DNA of 64,000 nt, from positions 233,575 to 297,574 of the forward strand of contig NZVC01000022.1 in assembly GCA_002701395.1 (NCBI GenBank), given 5' to 3'. This DNA comes from Maritimibacter sp. (lineage in GTDB: Bacteria > Pseudomonadota > Alphaproteobacteria > Rhodobacterales > Rhodobacteraceae). Position numbers and translations under genes: made by a program. Position 1 is the stretch's first letter. Each line of letters opens with the position of its first letter. Below, in pieces: positions 25,290-35,785 of the stretch. The notes below the pieces were generated by a model. That model saw only the letters and a program-made list of their open reading frames with translations. It was not told where the DNA came from and made no database searches.

Positions 25290-27487
25290 TGCGCCGCAAC
25301 TTCCGCCGCCTCGGACGCCCGATTGCCGGCCTTCTGCTGGCCGGATGGTTCATGGTCCAGCCGTTGCAGACCGCTCAGGCGCAAATGGCGACGCTGATCG
25401 CGGACAACGTCTCGTTCAACGGGGCGGACACCGTGCAGGCGTCGGGCAATGTCGAGATCTTCTTCGAGGGTCAGCGCCTGCTGGCCGAGCGGCTGGTCTA
25501 CGATGAACCCGCCGACGAGTTGCAGATCTTCGGCCCGATCACCCTGATCGAATCCAGCGGACAGGTGGTGACCGCCACTTTCGCGGAACTGTCGGGCGAC
25601 CTGAAGGACGGCATCATGCGCGGCGCGCGCGTGGTGCTGGAAGAGCAGATGCAGGTCGCCGCAGCCGAGCTGGAACGGGTCGAGGGACGCTATACCCAGC
25701 TGTACAAGGCTGTCGCCTCGTCCTGTCAGGTCTGCGCGTCGAACCCCGTCCCGCTGTGGCAGATCCGCGCCGAGCGTGTGGTCCATGACCAGGAAGAACG
25801 CCAGCTGTACTTCGACAACGCCACCTTCGAGGTCGCGGGCATCCCCGTTCTGTGGCTGCCCCGGATGCGCCTGCCCGACCCGACGCTGCGCCGCGCCACC
25901 GGCTTCCTGATCCCCACGCTGCGACAGAACTCGCAGCTTGGGTTCGGGGTGCGCGTGCCGTATTTCGTGACGCTGGGCGATCACGCCGACCTGACCTTCG
26001 CACCCTTCGTGTCCGAGGCGACGAAAACCGTCGAAGCGCGGTTCCGCCGGGCCTTCCGCTGGGGCGACATCGTCCTGAACGGCGCGGTGTCGCGCGACGA
26101 CATCCTGCAGGACGAAACGCGCGCCTACCTGTTCGGTCGCGGACGCGCCAACCTGCCGGGCGACTTCACGCTGCGCTTCGATATCGAGCTGGTGTCAGAC
26201 AATGCCTATCTGGAAACCTACGACTATTCCGACGCGGACCGCCTGTCGAACGGGGTCGAGATCACCCGAACCCGCCGCAACGAATACATCTCGGCCGGGA
26301 TCGAGACGCTGCGCACCCTGCGCGACAGCGAGGTCCCGATCGAGGAAACGCTGGCCACCAACCTGATCCGCGGCACCTATATCCGCCGCCTGCCGCGCGT
26401 GCTGGGCGGACAGGCGACGCTGGCCTTCGACGTGCAGGGCTACGAACGCGAGGCCGAAAGCGTGTCCGCCGATCTGGAAGCGGCCTGTACCGATGCCGGG
26501 CTGACGGACGCGGAATGCCTGTCGCGCGACGTGCTACGCAGCACGGTCCAGTTGGGCTGGTTCCGCGACTGGCTGCTGCCCAACGGGATGATCGCCCGCG
26601 CCGATCTTGGTGTGGCAAGCGACTTCTACATCGTCGGGCAGGACGACGGGTACGACAACCGCCTGTACCGCCTGACCCCCGCCGCCGCCGCCGAACTGCG
26701 CTGGCCGATGGGCCGCACCGCCGCCAATGGCGGTCGTGACATCGTGCAGCCGGTCGTGCAGCTGGCGTGGTCGGAAAGCTACGGCGACGCGGTCCCGGTC
26801 GAGGACAGCTCGCTTGTGGAATTCGACGAGGGCAACCTGCTGGCGCTTAGCCGATTTCCCGGCCACGACGCCCGCGAGACCGGGCTGCGCGCCACGGTGG
26901 GCTTCGCGTGGACCCATTTCACCCCGACGGGCCGCGAATACGCCCTGTCGATGGGCCGTGTGTTCCGCACCGAGGATCCCGGCGTCTTCGGCGGCGCCTC
27001 GGGGCTGGAAGGCGCCACCTCGGACTGGCTGGTCGCCTCGCGGGTCGAAATTTCGGACCGGCTGAGCCTCACCAACAGGTCGCTGTTCGACGACACGCTG
27101 GACTTCACCAAGTCGGAATCGCGGCTGGTCTGGTTCGGGCGCAAGGTGACGGCCACGACCTCGTACATCTGGGTCGAGGCCGCCGCGTCCGAGGGCCGGA
27201 CCGACGACGTGTCCGAATGGACGATGGCGCTTGGCTATGAATTCGACCGCCACTGGACCGGGAATCTGGGCTACAGCTATGATTTCGTATCCAACAGCCC
27301 CGCCGAGGCGAACGTCGGGCTGGCCTATCGGAACGAGTGCGTTTCGGTGGCGCTTTCCCTCTCGCGTAAGTTCACGTCCTCGACTAATGTAGAGCCCGCA
27401 ACGGATGTGGGGCTGACCGTGGCGCTTGCCGGCTTCGGCCAGGACGGGCGCCCCTACGCCCGCACCTGTACCGAAGTGAAGGGCTGA
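25286..27487 (+). CDS. lptD: LPS-assembly outer-membrane protein LptD
   Basis: The 733-residue protein inserts LPS into the outer leaflet. A signal peptide (residues 1-33, ending QTAQAQ) is followed by a periplasmic OstA/LptA-like beta-taco (ATLIADNVSFNGADTVQASGNVEIFFEGQRLLAERLVYDEPADELQIFG) and then a large beta-barrel. Cysteines at SSCQVCAS (near 149-152) and near the C-terminus (NECVSV and ARTCTEV) could form the inter-domain disulfides needed for function in E. coli LptD. The start codon overlaps the lptG stop; a second ATG follows immediately and either could be used. GGAGG lies upstream. Confidence 0.92.
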   Translation: MMRRNFRRLGRPIAGLLLAGWFMVQPLQTAQAQMATLIADNVSFNGADTVQASGNVEIFFEGQRLLAERLVYDEPADELQIFGPITLIESSGQVVTATFAELSGDLKDGIMRGARVVLEEQMQVAAAELERVEGRYTQLYKAVASSCQVCASNPVPLWQIRAERVVHDQEERQLYFDNATFEVAGIPVLWLPRMRLPDPTLRRATGFLIPTLRQNSQLGFGVRVPYFVTLGDHADLTFAPFVSEATKTVEARFRRAFRWGDIVLNGAVSRDDILQDETRAYLFGRGRANLPGDFTLRFDIELVSDNAYLETYDYSDADRLSNGVEITRTRRNEYISAGIETLRTLRDSEVPIEETLATNLIRGTYIRRLPRVLGGQATLAFDVQGYEREAESVSADLEAACTDAGLTDAECLSRDVLRSTVQLGWFRDWLLPNGMIARADLGVASDFYIVGQDDGYDNRLYRLTPAAAAELRWPMGRTAANGGRDIVQPVVQLAWSESYGDAVPVEDSSLVEFDEGNLLALSRFPGHDARETGLRATVGFAWTHFTPTGREYALSMGRVFRTEDPGVFGGASGLEGATSDWLVASRVEISDRLSLTNRSLFDDTLDFTKSESRLVWFGRKVTATTSYIWVEAAASEGRTDDVSEWTMALGYEFDRHWTGNLGYSYDFVSNSPAEANVGLAYRNECVSVALSLSRKFTSSTNVEPATDVGLTVALAGFGQDGRPYARTCTEVKG

Positions 27488-27547
27488 CGCGGCCTGTCCC
27501 GCCGCGCGGAAGGCCCCCCGAAAGACAGAGCAGACGGAAGACCGACC

Positions 27548-28782
27548 ATGCCGATGCCCCGCCTCCTGACCGTGACGCTGATCGCGGTCACATGCCTGCT
27601 GAGCCTGCTGGGTGCGCCCGCCGCGCAAGCGCAGAACCCCTTCGCGCCGATCGTGAAGGTGAACGACCGCGTCGTCACCGTGTACGAGCTGAACCAGCGC
27701 ACCCGGTTCTACGAGATCCTGCGCGCCCCCGGCGATCCGGCGGAACAGGCGTATGAGACGCTGATCAACGAACGCCTGCAACTGGACGCCGCCGAACGCC
27801 TTGGTGTCACCGCCAGCCAGGAACAGCTTGAGGCCGGGGTCAGCGAGTTCGCCGCCCGGGCGAACCTGTCGGCGGAAGAGTTCCTGAACGCGATGGCGCA
27901 GGCCGGTGTCGACAGCGAGACCGTTTACGACTTTGTCCGCGCCGGTGTGCTTTGGCGCGGCGTGGTGCGGGCGCAGTTCGGCCCGCAGGCGCAGGTCACA
28001 GAGGCCGAGATCGACCGCGCCGTCGCGACGGCGGGCACGGGCGGCACCTCTGGCGTGCGCGTCCTGCTGTCAGAGATCTTCCTGCCCGCCAACACCCCCG
28101 AGGCCGAGGCCGCCGCGATGCGCCGCGCCTCTGAAATTTCGCGGATCACCACGGTCGGCGGCTTTGCCGCGGCTGCACGCCAGTATTCGGCTGCGCCGTC
28201 GCGTGACGTCGGCGGTCGGCAGGACTGGATGCCGCTGTCGCAGCTTCCCGCCCCGCTGCGGTCGCAGATCCTTGGGCTGGCGCCCGGGCAGGTGACCGCG
28301 CCGATCCCGGTCCCCAACGCCATCGCCCTGTTCCAGCTGCGTGCGATCGAGGAAACCGGCGCGCCGACCGAAGCGCCCGCCGCGATCGAGTTCGCGCGCT
28401 ACTTCATCCCCGGCGGCCGGACCGAGTCGACGCTGGCCGAAGCCCGCCGGATCGAAAACGAGGTGGACACCTGTGACGACCTGTATGGCATCGCCAAGGG
28501 CCAGCCGCCCGAGCGCCTGCTGCGCGACACCCTGCCGGTCGAACAGATCGCCGGTGACGTCGCCATCGAACTGGCCAAGCTGGACCGTGGCGAAGTCTCG
28601 ACCGCGCTGACCACGGCGGACGGTCAGGCGCTGGTGTTCCTGATGCTGTGCAGCCGCACGTCGTCGGCGGTGGAAGAAATCGACCGCGACCAGATCCGCG
28701 AGCAGCTGATCAACCAGCGTCTTGCGTCCTACGCCGACGGGTACATGTCCCAACTGCGCGCCGACGCCTATATCGTCGAACA

Positions 28783-28786
<4 letters not shown>
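27548..28786 (+). CDS. surA: SurA-like periplasmic peptidyl-prolyl isomerase/chaperone
   Basis: The 412-residue protein has a signal peptide (residues 1-29, ending APAAQAQ) and an N-terminal SurA domain (PIVKVNDRVVTVYELNQRTRFYEIL, INERLQLDAAERLGV). One parvulin PPIC-like domain (residues ~170-275: VLLSEIFLPANTPEAEAAAMRRASEI, FAAAARQYSAAPSRDVGGRQDWMPLSQLP) and a C-terminal region with a second degenerate copy follow. SurA escorts outer-membrane proteins, including LptD, to the BAM complex. Its place directly after lptD mirrors the E. coli lptD-surA-pdxA-rsmA order. It overlaps pdxA by four bases. Confidence 0.88.
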
Positions 28787-29759
<973 letters not shown>

Positions 29760-29763
<4 letters not shown>

Positions 29764-30602
29764 GCGCCATCGACAGCCTGCCGCCCCTGCGCGAGGTCAT
29801 CAACACGCATGACCTGCGCGCCAAGAAGTCGCTGGGCCAGAACTTTCTGCTGGACCTGAACCTTACGGCCAAGATCGCCCGCACGGCGGGCGACCTGTCG
29901 GATTGCGACGTGCTGGAAATCGGCCCCGGACCCGGCGGCTTGACCCGTGGCCTTCTGGCCTCGGGCGCGCGCCGCGTTCTGGCGGTGGAAAAGGACGCCC
30001 GCTGCCTGCCCGCGCTGGCCGAGATCGCCGAGGCCTATCCGGGCCGGCTTCAGGTGATCGAGGGCGACGCGCTGAAGGTCGACCCGCTGGACCATCTGAC
30101 TCCACCGATCCGCGTTGCGGCCAACCTGCCCTATAACGTGGGCACGGAACTTCTGGTCCGCTGGCTGACCCCGCCAGAGTGGCCGCCCTATTGGCAAAGC
30201 TTGACGCTGATGTTCCAGAAAGAAGTCGCGCAGCGGATCGTGGCGCAGCCCGGGTCCAAAGCCTATGGGCGGCTCGCCGTGCTGTCCCAGTGGCGCTGTG
30301 ATGCGCGGATCGCGATGGAACTGCCGCCCGAGGCGTTCACCCCGCCGCCAAAGATCCGGTCGGCGGTGGTTCACTTGAGCGCCCTGCCCGAGCCCCGCTT
30401 CCCTGCGGACGCCGACGTGCTGCAACGGGTCACCGCCGCCGCGTTCAACCAGCGGCGCAAGATGCTGCGCGCCAGCCTGAAAGGTCTGGCACCGGACATC
30501 GAAGACCGCCTGCTTGCCGCCGGGATCGAACCCACCGAGCGCGCCGAACAGGTCGGGCTCGACCGTTTCTGCGCACTGGCCCGCGCCGTAGCTGCCCGAT
30601 GA
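29760..30602 (+). CDS. rsmA: 16S rRNA (A1518/A1519-N6)-dimethyltransferase
   Basis: The 280-residue KsgA-type enzyme dimethylates two adjacent adenines in helix 45 of 16S rRNA late in 30S assembly. The SAM-binding motifs are [52 protein letters not shown] and [10 protein letters not shown]. The catalytic NLPYNVGT motif (N-L-P-Y) is at residues ~122-129, followed by [26 protein letters not shown]. Its start overlaps pdxA (ATGA) and its end overlaps the histidine-phosphatase-like gene, so it is inside the same translationally coupled operon. Confidence 0.95.
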
Positions 30603-31084
30603 CAGAGATCCTTTTCGTCACCCACGCCGATGTGCGCATCGATCCGGCCGTGGAAGTCACCGAATGTCGCCTGACCGAACGCGGCGCGGACCGGCACGCC
30701 CGCCATGCGCGGGCGTTGGATACGGGGCATGACGCGATCTGGTGCAGTTCCGAGCGCAAAGCCATCGACGCCGCCGAGATCTACGCCGATGCTCTGGGGT
30801 TACCCATCCAACAGAACGCGGCGCTGGGGGAAAACGACCGATCCGCCACCGGCTTCATGCCGAAAGACCAGTTCGAGGCCGCGGCTGACGCCTTCTTCGC
30901 GCGACCGGACGAAAGCTTTCGGGGCTGGGAAACCGCTCGGGCGGCGCAGGCACGCATCGTGGGGGCTGTTAAGCGGGTCAGCGCCACGGGCGCCAAATGC
31001 CCGCTGATCGTCGCGCATGGCGGCGTCGGCGCGCTGCTGCTGTGTCATGTGCTGGGCGAAGCCATCGACCGCGTCCGGGACTAG
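30599..31084 (+). CDS. Histidine phosphatase superfamily protein with altered RHG motif
   Basis: The 161-residue protein has the histidine-phosphatase layout. The catalytic motif, usually RHG near the N-terminus, reads FVTHADV; the nucleophilic histidine is kept but the preceding arginine is Thr and the glycine is Ala. The second arginine ([21 protein letters not shown]), the acid region ([12 protein letters not shown]) and the second histidine ([18 protein letters not shown]) are present. It may be a phosphatase with changed specificity or weakened activity. It begins with an ATGA overlap on rsmA and ends the envelope operon. Confidence 0.75.
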   Translation: MTEILFVTHADVRIDPAVEVTECRLTERGADRHARHARALDTGHDAIWCSSERKAIDAAEIYADALGLPIQQNAALGENDRSATGFMPKDQFEAAADAFFARPDESFRGWETARAAQARIVGAVKRVSATGAKCPLIVAHGGVGALLLCHVLGEAIDRVRD

Positions 31085-31200
31085 CCCGGAGGCGCAGGCG
31101 GCAACGCCTTTCGCTTCACCTTACCTGAAAAGCGCCTGTTGCACGGGTGGCGCGACATCGCGCCCGACTGAGATACCGACTGAGAGCCTGACGGGCGGCC

Positions 31201-31881
31201 TTACTCGGCCGCCGTCGCGTCGGAAGACGTCTCTCCACTGCCGTCCTCGGTCGCTTCGCTTGCCTTCGGCTTGCGGGCACGAGGCTTGCGGGCGGGCTTC
31301 GGCTCGGGCTTGCTTTCCGGCGTCTCGACAAGACCGCTGTCGCCGTCGTTGCCGAAGTCGATCACGTCGCCATTGTCCGCATCCGACGGCTTCGCAGCCT
31401 CGGCCTCGGGCGCCGGTTTCGAACGCGAACGGCTACGCGACGGTTTCTGCTGCGGCTGCGGCTGTTCCGCCTGCGGCTGCTGCTGGTCGCGGCCCGAAGC
31501 GGACTGACCGTTGTCGTCGCCCTGCGGCTGCTGATCGTTGCGGTTGTTGTTATTATTATTGTTATTGCCGTTGTTATTATTGTTGTTTTGCTGCCGGTCG
31601 CGCTGCTGCTGGTCCTGCTGCTCGCGCTTCTGGTCCTGCTCGCGCTGCGCCTCTGCCAGCATCCGGGTGTAGTGCTCGGCATGCTGCTGAAAGTTCTCGG
31701 TGGCCACACGGTCACCAGAAAGCTGCGCATCGCGGGCGAGTTGGTTGTACTTGTCGATGATCTGCTGCGGCGTGCCGCGCACCTTGCCTTCGGGGCCCGA
31801 GCTGTCGAACACCCGGTTGACGATGTTGCCAACGGACCTGTTGCGCTGCTTGTTGCGCGAGCGTGACTTGGACGATCTCAT
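31201..31881 (-). CDS. DUF4167 family protein, Asn/Gln-rich
   Basis: The 226-residue protein has a conserved N-terminal domain (RSSKSRSRNKQRNRSVGNIVNRVFDSSGPEGKVRGTPQQIIDKYNQLARDAQLSGDRVATENFQQHAEHYTRMLAEAQRE), the DUF4167 signature found across alphaproteobacteria. The remaining 140 residues are disordered: a Gln/Arg stretch, a run of about 16 Asn interrupted by Gly, then Pro/Gln and Lys/Arg/Pro-rich segments. Basic ends with acidic patches suggest an RNA- or nucleic-acid-associated protein, but the function is unknown. The ATG at 31881 is the conserved start; the frame extends upstream without homology. It lies 219 bp downstream of prmC on the same strand. Confidence 0.85.
   Translation of the reverse strand: MRSSKSRSRNKQRNRSVGNIVNRVFDSSGPEGKVRGTPQQIIDKYNQLARDAQLSGDRVATENFQQHAEHYTRMLAEAQREQDQKREQQDQQQRDRQQNNNNNNGNNNNNNNNRNDQQPQGDDNGQSASGRDQQQPQAEQPQPQQKPSRSRSRSKPAPEAEAAKPSDADNGDVIDFGNDGDSGLVETPESKPEPKPARKPRARKPKASEATEDGSGETSSDATAAE
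31543..31588. repeat. AT-rich trinucleotide tract (poly-Asn coding)
   Basis: A stretch built of GTT/ATT triplets (AAC/AAT on the coding strand) encodes two blocks of Asn broken by a single Gly codon within the DUF4167 gene. It is the most AT-rich coding stretch in a very GC-rich window, and triplet repeats of this kind can expand or contract in frame. Confidence 0.65.
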
Positions 31882-32100
31882 ACTGTCTCTATTTCCAGCC
31901 TGATTGTTCTGGCTCTGCCTGGCCGCGCCGCGCCTTTCGCGGTGGGTCTTTCCCAAGGGCCTGACGATTTTTTAGGCTTGTCGGCGAGGGGGAGCCTTAA
32001 TGGCGTCCCACCGCCCGCTTGGTTCCCGAGTAAGCACGGGATTCCGCGTATGACAAGCCAAAAGTCGCAAGATCCGGTAAATGTCGGCCGGATTCCGCAC

Positions 32101-32952
32101 CTATGTGGCGTCCTGACCCTTGCTGTGGGCCGATACGACACGGTGCCTGCCATCAAGATCGGTCCCGATCGACACTCCGTCAAGGCCCGCGGCCTCGAAT
32201 ATTTCGACGACCGAGGGTCCCTGGGATGCCCCGATCTCGACCAGAAGCCGCCCGCCGGGCGTTAGAAACAAGGGCGCAGAGGCCGCAATGGTGCGATAGG
32301 CCGACAGCCCGTCGCCGTGGTCCGTCAACGCGCCCTCCGGGTCGTGGTCGCGGACCTCCTGGGCCAGATTCGGCATTTCGTCCAAGGCGATATAGGGCGG
32401 GTTGGACACGATCAGGTCGAAGGTGCCGTCGACATCCGCAAACCAGTCGCTGGCGCGCAGATCCAGCCGATCCGCCACACCGTGGGCGGCGGCGTTGCGC
32501 GCCGCCACCGCCAGCGCGGACGTTGAGACGTCGGTGGCCACGCCCTGCGCCCCGGGCCGTTCGGCCAGCAGCGTGACCGCGATACATCCGGTGCCAGTGC
32601 CAAGGTCCAGCAGGTTCGTGAACGGGCGCTCTAGCGCAAGCGCGATCAGCGTCTCGGTCTCGGGGCGCGGGTCCAGCGTGTCGGCGGTGACCTCGAACCA
32701 CCGATCCCAGAACAACCGCCGGCCCAGTATCTTCGCAACGGGTTTGCGTGAAGATCGCTGCGCAAGCATCTGGCGAAAGGTCTTTTCCTGCGCCTCGGGC
32801 ACAGTCGACGAAAGCTCTAGCGACAGCCGGTCGCGCGGAATGCCCATCGCCCCGGCCAGCAGGGCCCGCACGTCGCGTTCGGGCGTGTCGATACTCGCGT
32901 CGCGCAGCCGTGCGATGCCGTCGGCCAGTAGGTCGCGTGCCGTGGGGCTCAC
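32101..32952 (-). CDS. prmC: Peptide chain release factor N5-glutamine methyltransferase
   Basis: The 283-residue HemK/PrmC methylates the GGQ glutamine of release factors. The N-terminal helical domain (residues 1-75) is followed by a Rossmann fold with [21 protein letters not shown] (SAM motif I) and the catalytic [13 protein letters not shown] near residue 180. It follows prfA directly, with its start overlapping the prfA stop by four bases, the usual prfA-prmC pair in proteobacteria. Confidence 0.95.
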   Translation of the reverse strand: MSPTARDLLADGIARLRDASIDTPERDVRALLAGAMGIPRDRLSLELSSTVPEAQEKTFRQMLAQRSSRKPVAKILGRRLFWDRWFEVTADTLDPRPETETLIALALERPFTNLLDLGTGTGCIAVTLLAERPGAQGVATDVSTSALAVAARNAAAHGVADRLDLRASDWFADVDGTFDLIVSNPPYIALDEMPNLAQEVRDHDPEGALTDHGDGLSAYRTIAASAPLFLTPGGRLLVEIGASQGPSVVEIFEAAGLDGVSIGTDLDGRHRVVSAHSKGQDAT

Positions 32953-34007
32953 GCCTCCATCTCGGCCAGCTTCGCGGCCTGATCGTCGGCGATCAGGGCA
33001 TCGACCGTTTCGTCCAGATCGCCCTGCATCACCAGATCCAGCTTGTACAACGTCAGGCCGATCCGGTGGTCGGTCATCCGGCCCTGCGGGAAGTTATAGG
33101 TGCGGATGCGTTCCGAACGGTCGCCCGACCCCACCTGGCTTTTGCGGTCGCTGGCGCGTTCGCTGTCGATCCGCTGGCGTTCGGCGTCGAACAGCCGGGC
33201 ACGCAGCACGTTCATCGCGATCTCGCGGTTGCGGTGCTGGGACTTCTCGGAACTGGTGACGACGATCCCGGTGGGAATGTGGGTGATCCGCACAGCGGAA
33301 TCGGTGGTGTTCACGTGCTGCCCGCCTGCGCCCGATGCGCGCATCGTGTCGATGCGGATGTCGCCGGGGTCGATCCGGATATCGACGTCCTGCGCCTCGG
33401 GCAACACCGCCACCGTGGCGGCCGAGGTATGGATACGCCCGCCCGATTCCGTGGCCGGAACCCGCTGGACCCGGTGCACGCCGCTTTCGTATTTCAGCCG
33501 GGCGAAGACGCCCTGCCCCTGAATGTTGGCCACCAGTTCCTTGATGCCGCCCAGCTCGGTTTCCTGCAGTTCGATGATCTCGAACCGCCAGCCCTTGTCC
33601 TCGGCGTACCGCTGGTACATCCGCAGCAAGTCGCCCGCGAACAGCGCGGCTTCCTCGCCGCCGGTGCCGGGACGGATTTCAAGGATGGCGGGCCGTTCGT
33701 CAGCGCTGTCCTTCGGCAGCAGTGCAACGCGCAGCGCCTGCTCGACCTCGGGCAGCCGTGCGCGAAGCTCGGGAAGCTCGTCCTCGGCCAGAGCCTTCAT
33801 CTCGGGATCGGCCAGCATCTCTTCGGCTTCGGAGATGTCATCCAAAAGCTGGCGATAGTCGGCGATCTGCTCGACCACCGGCTTCAAATCGGCATATTCG
33901 CGCCCAAGCGCGGCGATGTCGCCCGACCCCGCGGACATGCGCGCCTCGACATACTCGAAACGCTCCCGGATCTGGGCCAGTTTTTCCATAGGAACCATGT
34001 CAGGCAT
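32949..34007 (-). CDS. prfA: Peptide chain release factor 1
   Basis: The 352-residue RF1 recognises UAA and UAG. The stop-codon-reading loop is visible as [25 protein letters not shown], with the PAT tripeptide specific to RF1. The peptidyl-hydrolysis motif is [25 protein letters not shown], with the GGQ methylated by PrmC. N-terminal coiled-coil residues (~1-100) are present. The first ATG is at 34007, but another at 33998 (MVPMEKL) fits many relatives equally well, and neither has a strong ribosome-binding site. Confidence 0.95.
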   Translation of the reverse strand: MPDMVPMEKLAQIRERFEYVEARMSAGSGDIAALGREYADLKPVVEQIADYRQLLDDISEAEEMLADPEMKALAEDELPELRARLPEVEQALRVALLPKDSADERPAILEIRPGTGGEEAALFAGDLLRMYQRYAEDKGWRFEIIELQETELGGIKELVANIQGQGVFARLKYESGVHRVQRVPATESGGRIHTSAATVAVLPEAQDVDIRIDPGDIRIDTMRASGAGGQHVNTTDSAVRITHIPTGIVVTSSEKSQHRNREIAMNVLRARLFDAERQRIDSERASDRKSQVGSGDRSERIRTYNFPQGRMTDHRIGLTLYKLDLVMQGDLDETVDALIADDQAAKLAEMEA

Positions 34008-34081
34008 GTCGCCGAAAGCCGCGTGCGCGTCAAGATACGCCGCATCTCGCCAGATGGCACGCGATGGGTTACCGTAGGGTC

Positions 34082-34363
34082 ATGTATCGCGCACTTGCCC
34101 TGCTACTTCTGGCGCCGGGTCTGGCCACGGCGCAGGACGCCTTCCGCGGTTACGAGCCGCTGCCGGGGGTAGAATATTATTGCACCGACGACCACGGCGC
34201 GCGGAAGGAGCTGGGCGATGTCATCTGCATCACCGCAGGCTGCGATACGTGGATGGCGCGGTGCGACATGTCGCTGAACAACCCGACATGGCGGCGCATA
34301 CAGGACGGCTGCCCCGGCGTGTCACTCTATGATCGCATCAAGACGATGCAGCCACCGGTCTAG
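34082..34363 (+). CDS. Small secreted protein, unknown function
   Basis: The 93-residue protein starts MYRALALLLLAPGLATAQ, a signal peptide. The mature part reads DAFRGYEPLPGVEYYCTDDHGARKELGDVICITAGCDTWMARCDMSLNNPTWRRIQDGCPG, with five cysteines that may form disulfides. I do not recognise the family. The ATG at 34082 is chosen because it places the signal peptide at the N-terminus; the ribosome-binding site is weak. Its 3' end overlaps the convergent DUF1499 gene by 42 bp. Confidence 0.6.
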   Translation: MYRALALLLLAPGLATAQDAFRGYEPLPGVEYYCTDDHGARKELGDVICITAGCDTWMARCDMSLNNPTWRRIQDGCPGVSLYDRIKTMQPPV

Positions 34364-34765
34364 CCGCTTGCGGTTCACGCCCATGTCGCCCCGCCCGAAG
34401 CGCAGGCGGGAATACACGGCCAGCCGGGCGCCTTCGCCCTCGGGTACGGCGGTGACGGTGATGTAATCCGGGAACCCCCAGACCAGCGACCGCGCGACAT
34501 AGGTGATCTGCCCATCCTCGACACTGCCAGCCAGCCGGTCGGTGCGCGGTTCCTCGCGGGCGACCCGGTCGAACGCGGCCAGAAGCGAGGCCGGCGGCAA
34601 CGGGTACAGCTTGCTGGCGTCCGGCAACAGCCGCACGCCGCCGTCGCCGGGGTCCGGCGCCTTCAGCGGGTCGACGTGCCAGACATCAGGGTCGCTGGGC
34701 GCAAGCCGGACAAAGGCCATGGCGGCGGCCAGCAGCAGGACGATAAGGGCAAGGATCGCTTTCAT
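34322..34765 (-). CDS. DUF1499 family protein
   Basis: The 147-residue protein has one N-terminal hydrophobic segment (KAILALIVLLLAAAMAFVRLAP), making it membrane-anchored or secreted. The DUF1499 domain follows: LPPASLLAAFDRVAREEPRTDRLAGSVEDGQITYVARSLVWGFPDYITVTAVPEGEGARLAVYSRLRFGRGDMGVNRKRLDRWLHRL. The ending RSRLRxGxxDxGVNRxRVxxWL is the family hallmark. The function is unknown. It lies 54 bp after agmatinase on the same strand and may be the last gene of that operon. The ATG at 34765 is preferred over an upstream in-frame start. Confidence 0.85.
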   Translation of the reverse strand: MKAILALIVLLLAAAMAFVRLAPSDPDVWHVDPLKAPDPGDGGVRLLPDASKLYPLPPASLLAAFDRVAREEPRTDRLAGSVEDGQITYVARSLVWGFPDYITVTAVPEGEGARLAVYSRLRFGRGDMGVNRKRLDRWLHRLDAIIE

Positions 34766-34819
34766 GGGGATCAGGGTAGCTTTCCGCCCCGTAGAGGCAA
34801 GCGCCACGCGCCGTTGACG

Positions 34820-35782
34820 TCAGCCCCGGCGCGTCCAGCCCCACAGGCACAGGATCTCGGTCGCGACATGCGCCCCGGCCACCGCCGTGATGCCTGCCGG
34901 ATCGAAGGGGGGCGAAACCTCGACCACGTCGCCGCCGACAAGGTTCACCCCCGCGATGCCCCGCAGGATCGCCGCCGCCTGCGCGCTGGACAGCCCGCCC
35001 CAGACCGGCGTGCCGGTGCCCGGCGCGAAAGCCGGGTCAAGACAGTCGATGTCGAAGGACAGATACGCCTTCGCGTCGCCCACCACGTCCAGCACCTGTG
35101 CGGCCACCGCCGCCGGGCCTGCGCGGTGCACCTCTGGCGCGTCGATCACGGTGATGCCCAAGGTATCGGGGTTGTCGGTGCGGATGCCGATCTGAACCGA
35201 GCGGTCCACGTCGATCAACCCTTCCTTCACCGCCTTGTAGAACCCGGTGCCGTGATCGAACCGCGCCGGTTCGTCGTCCGTCCACGTGTCGGTGTGGGCG
35301 TCGAACTGCACCAGCGCCAGCGGCCCGTGACGTTTCACATGGGCGCGCAGGATCGGCAGCGAGATCGAGTGGTCGCCGCCCAGCGTCACCATCGCAGCCC
35401 CCTGCGACAGGACCGTCTCAGCGTGCGCCTCGATCACCTGCGGGATGGTGGCCGGGGCGGCATAGTCGAAGGGCATGTCGCCATAGTCCGCGATGGCGAA
35501 CTCTTCCATGATGTCGAAGCCCCAGCCATAGGGCGCATCGGGCGATTGCAGGGCGCTCGCCTCGCGGATCGCGCGCGGGCCAAGCCGCGTGCCGGGCCGG
35601 TTGGTCACCGCCTGATCGAAGGGAATCCCCGTCACGGCGACATCGACCCCGGTCAGGTCCTTGGAATACTTGCGCCGCAGGAAGGATGGCGCACCGGAAA
35701 AGGTGTTCTCGAACGAATGCCCCCGGAATCCTTCAGCGGTCACCGCGCGGTCGGCGTGCGTCTTTGCGTCTTCAAGTCCCAT
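34820..35782 (-). CDS. speB: Agmatinase / ureohydrolase
   Basis: The 320-residue arginase-superfamily enzyme hydrolyses agmatine to putrescine and urea; related guanidino substrates cannot be excluded. Manganese-binding motifs are clear: MVTLGGDHSISLPIL, LVQFDAHTDTW and YLSFDIDCLDPAFAPGTGTPVWGGLS, with a further GGDVVEVSPPFDPAGITA. The N-terminal LRRKYSKDLTGVDVAVTGIPFDQAVTNRPGTRLGPRAIREAS is typical of SpeB-like proteins. GGAG lies upstream of the ATG. It is 3 bp after an M20 amidohydrolase gene on the same strand, suggesting joint amidine or amide nitrogen catabolism. Confidence 0.88.
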   Translation of the reverse strand: MGLEDAKTHADRAVTAEGFRGHSFENTFSGAPSFLRRKYSKDLTGVDVAVTGIPFDQAVTNRPGTRLGPRAIREASALQSPDAPYGWGFDIMEEFAIADYGDMPFDYAAPATIPQVIEAHAETVLSQGAAMVTLGGDHSISLPILRAHVKRHGPLALVQFDAHTDTWTDDEPARFDHGTGFYKAVKEGLIDVDRSVQIGIRTDNPDTLGITVIDAPEVHRAGPAAVAAQVLDVVGDAKAYLSFDIDCLDPAFAPGTGTPVWGGLSSAQAAAILRGIAGVNLVGGDVVEVSPPFDPAGITAVAGAHVATEILCLWGWTRRG

Positions 35783-35785
35783 CGG

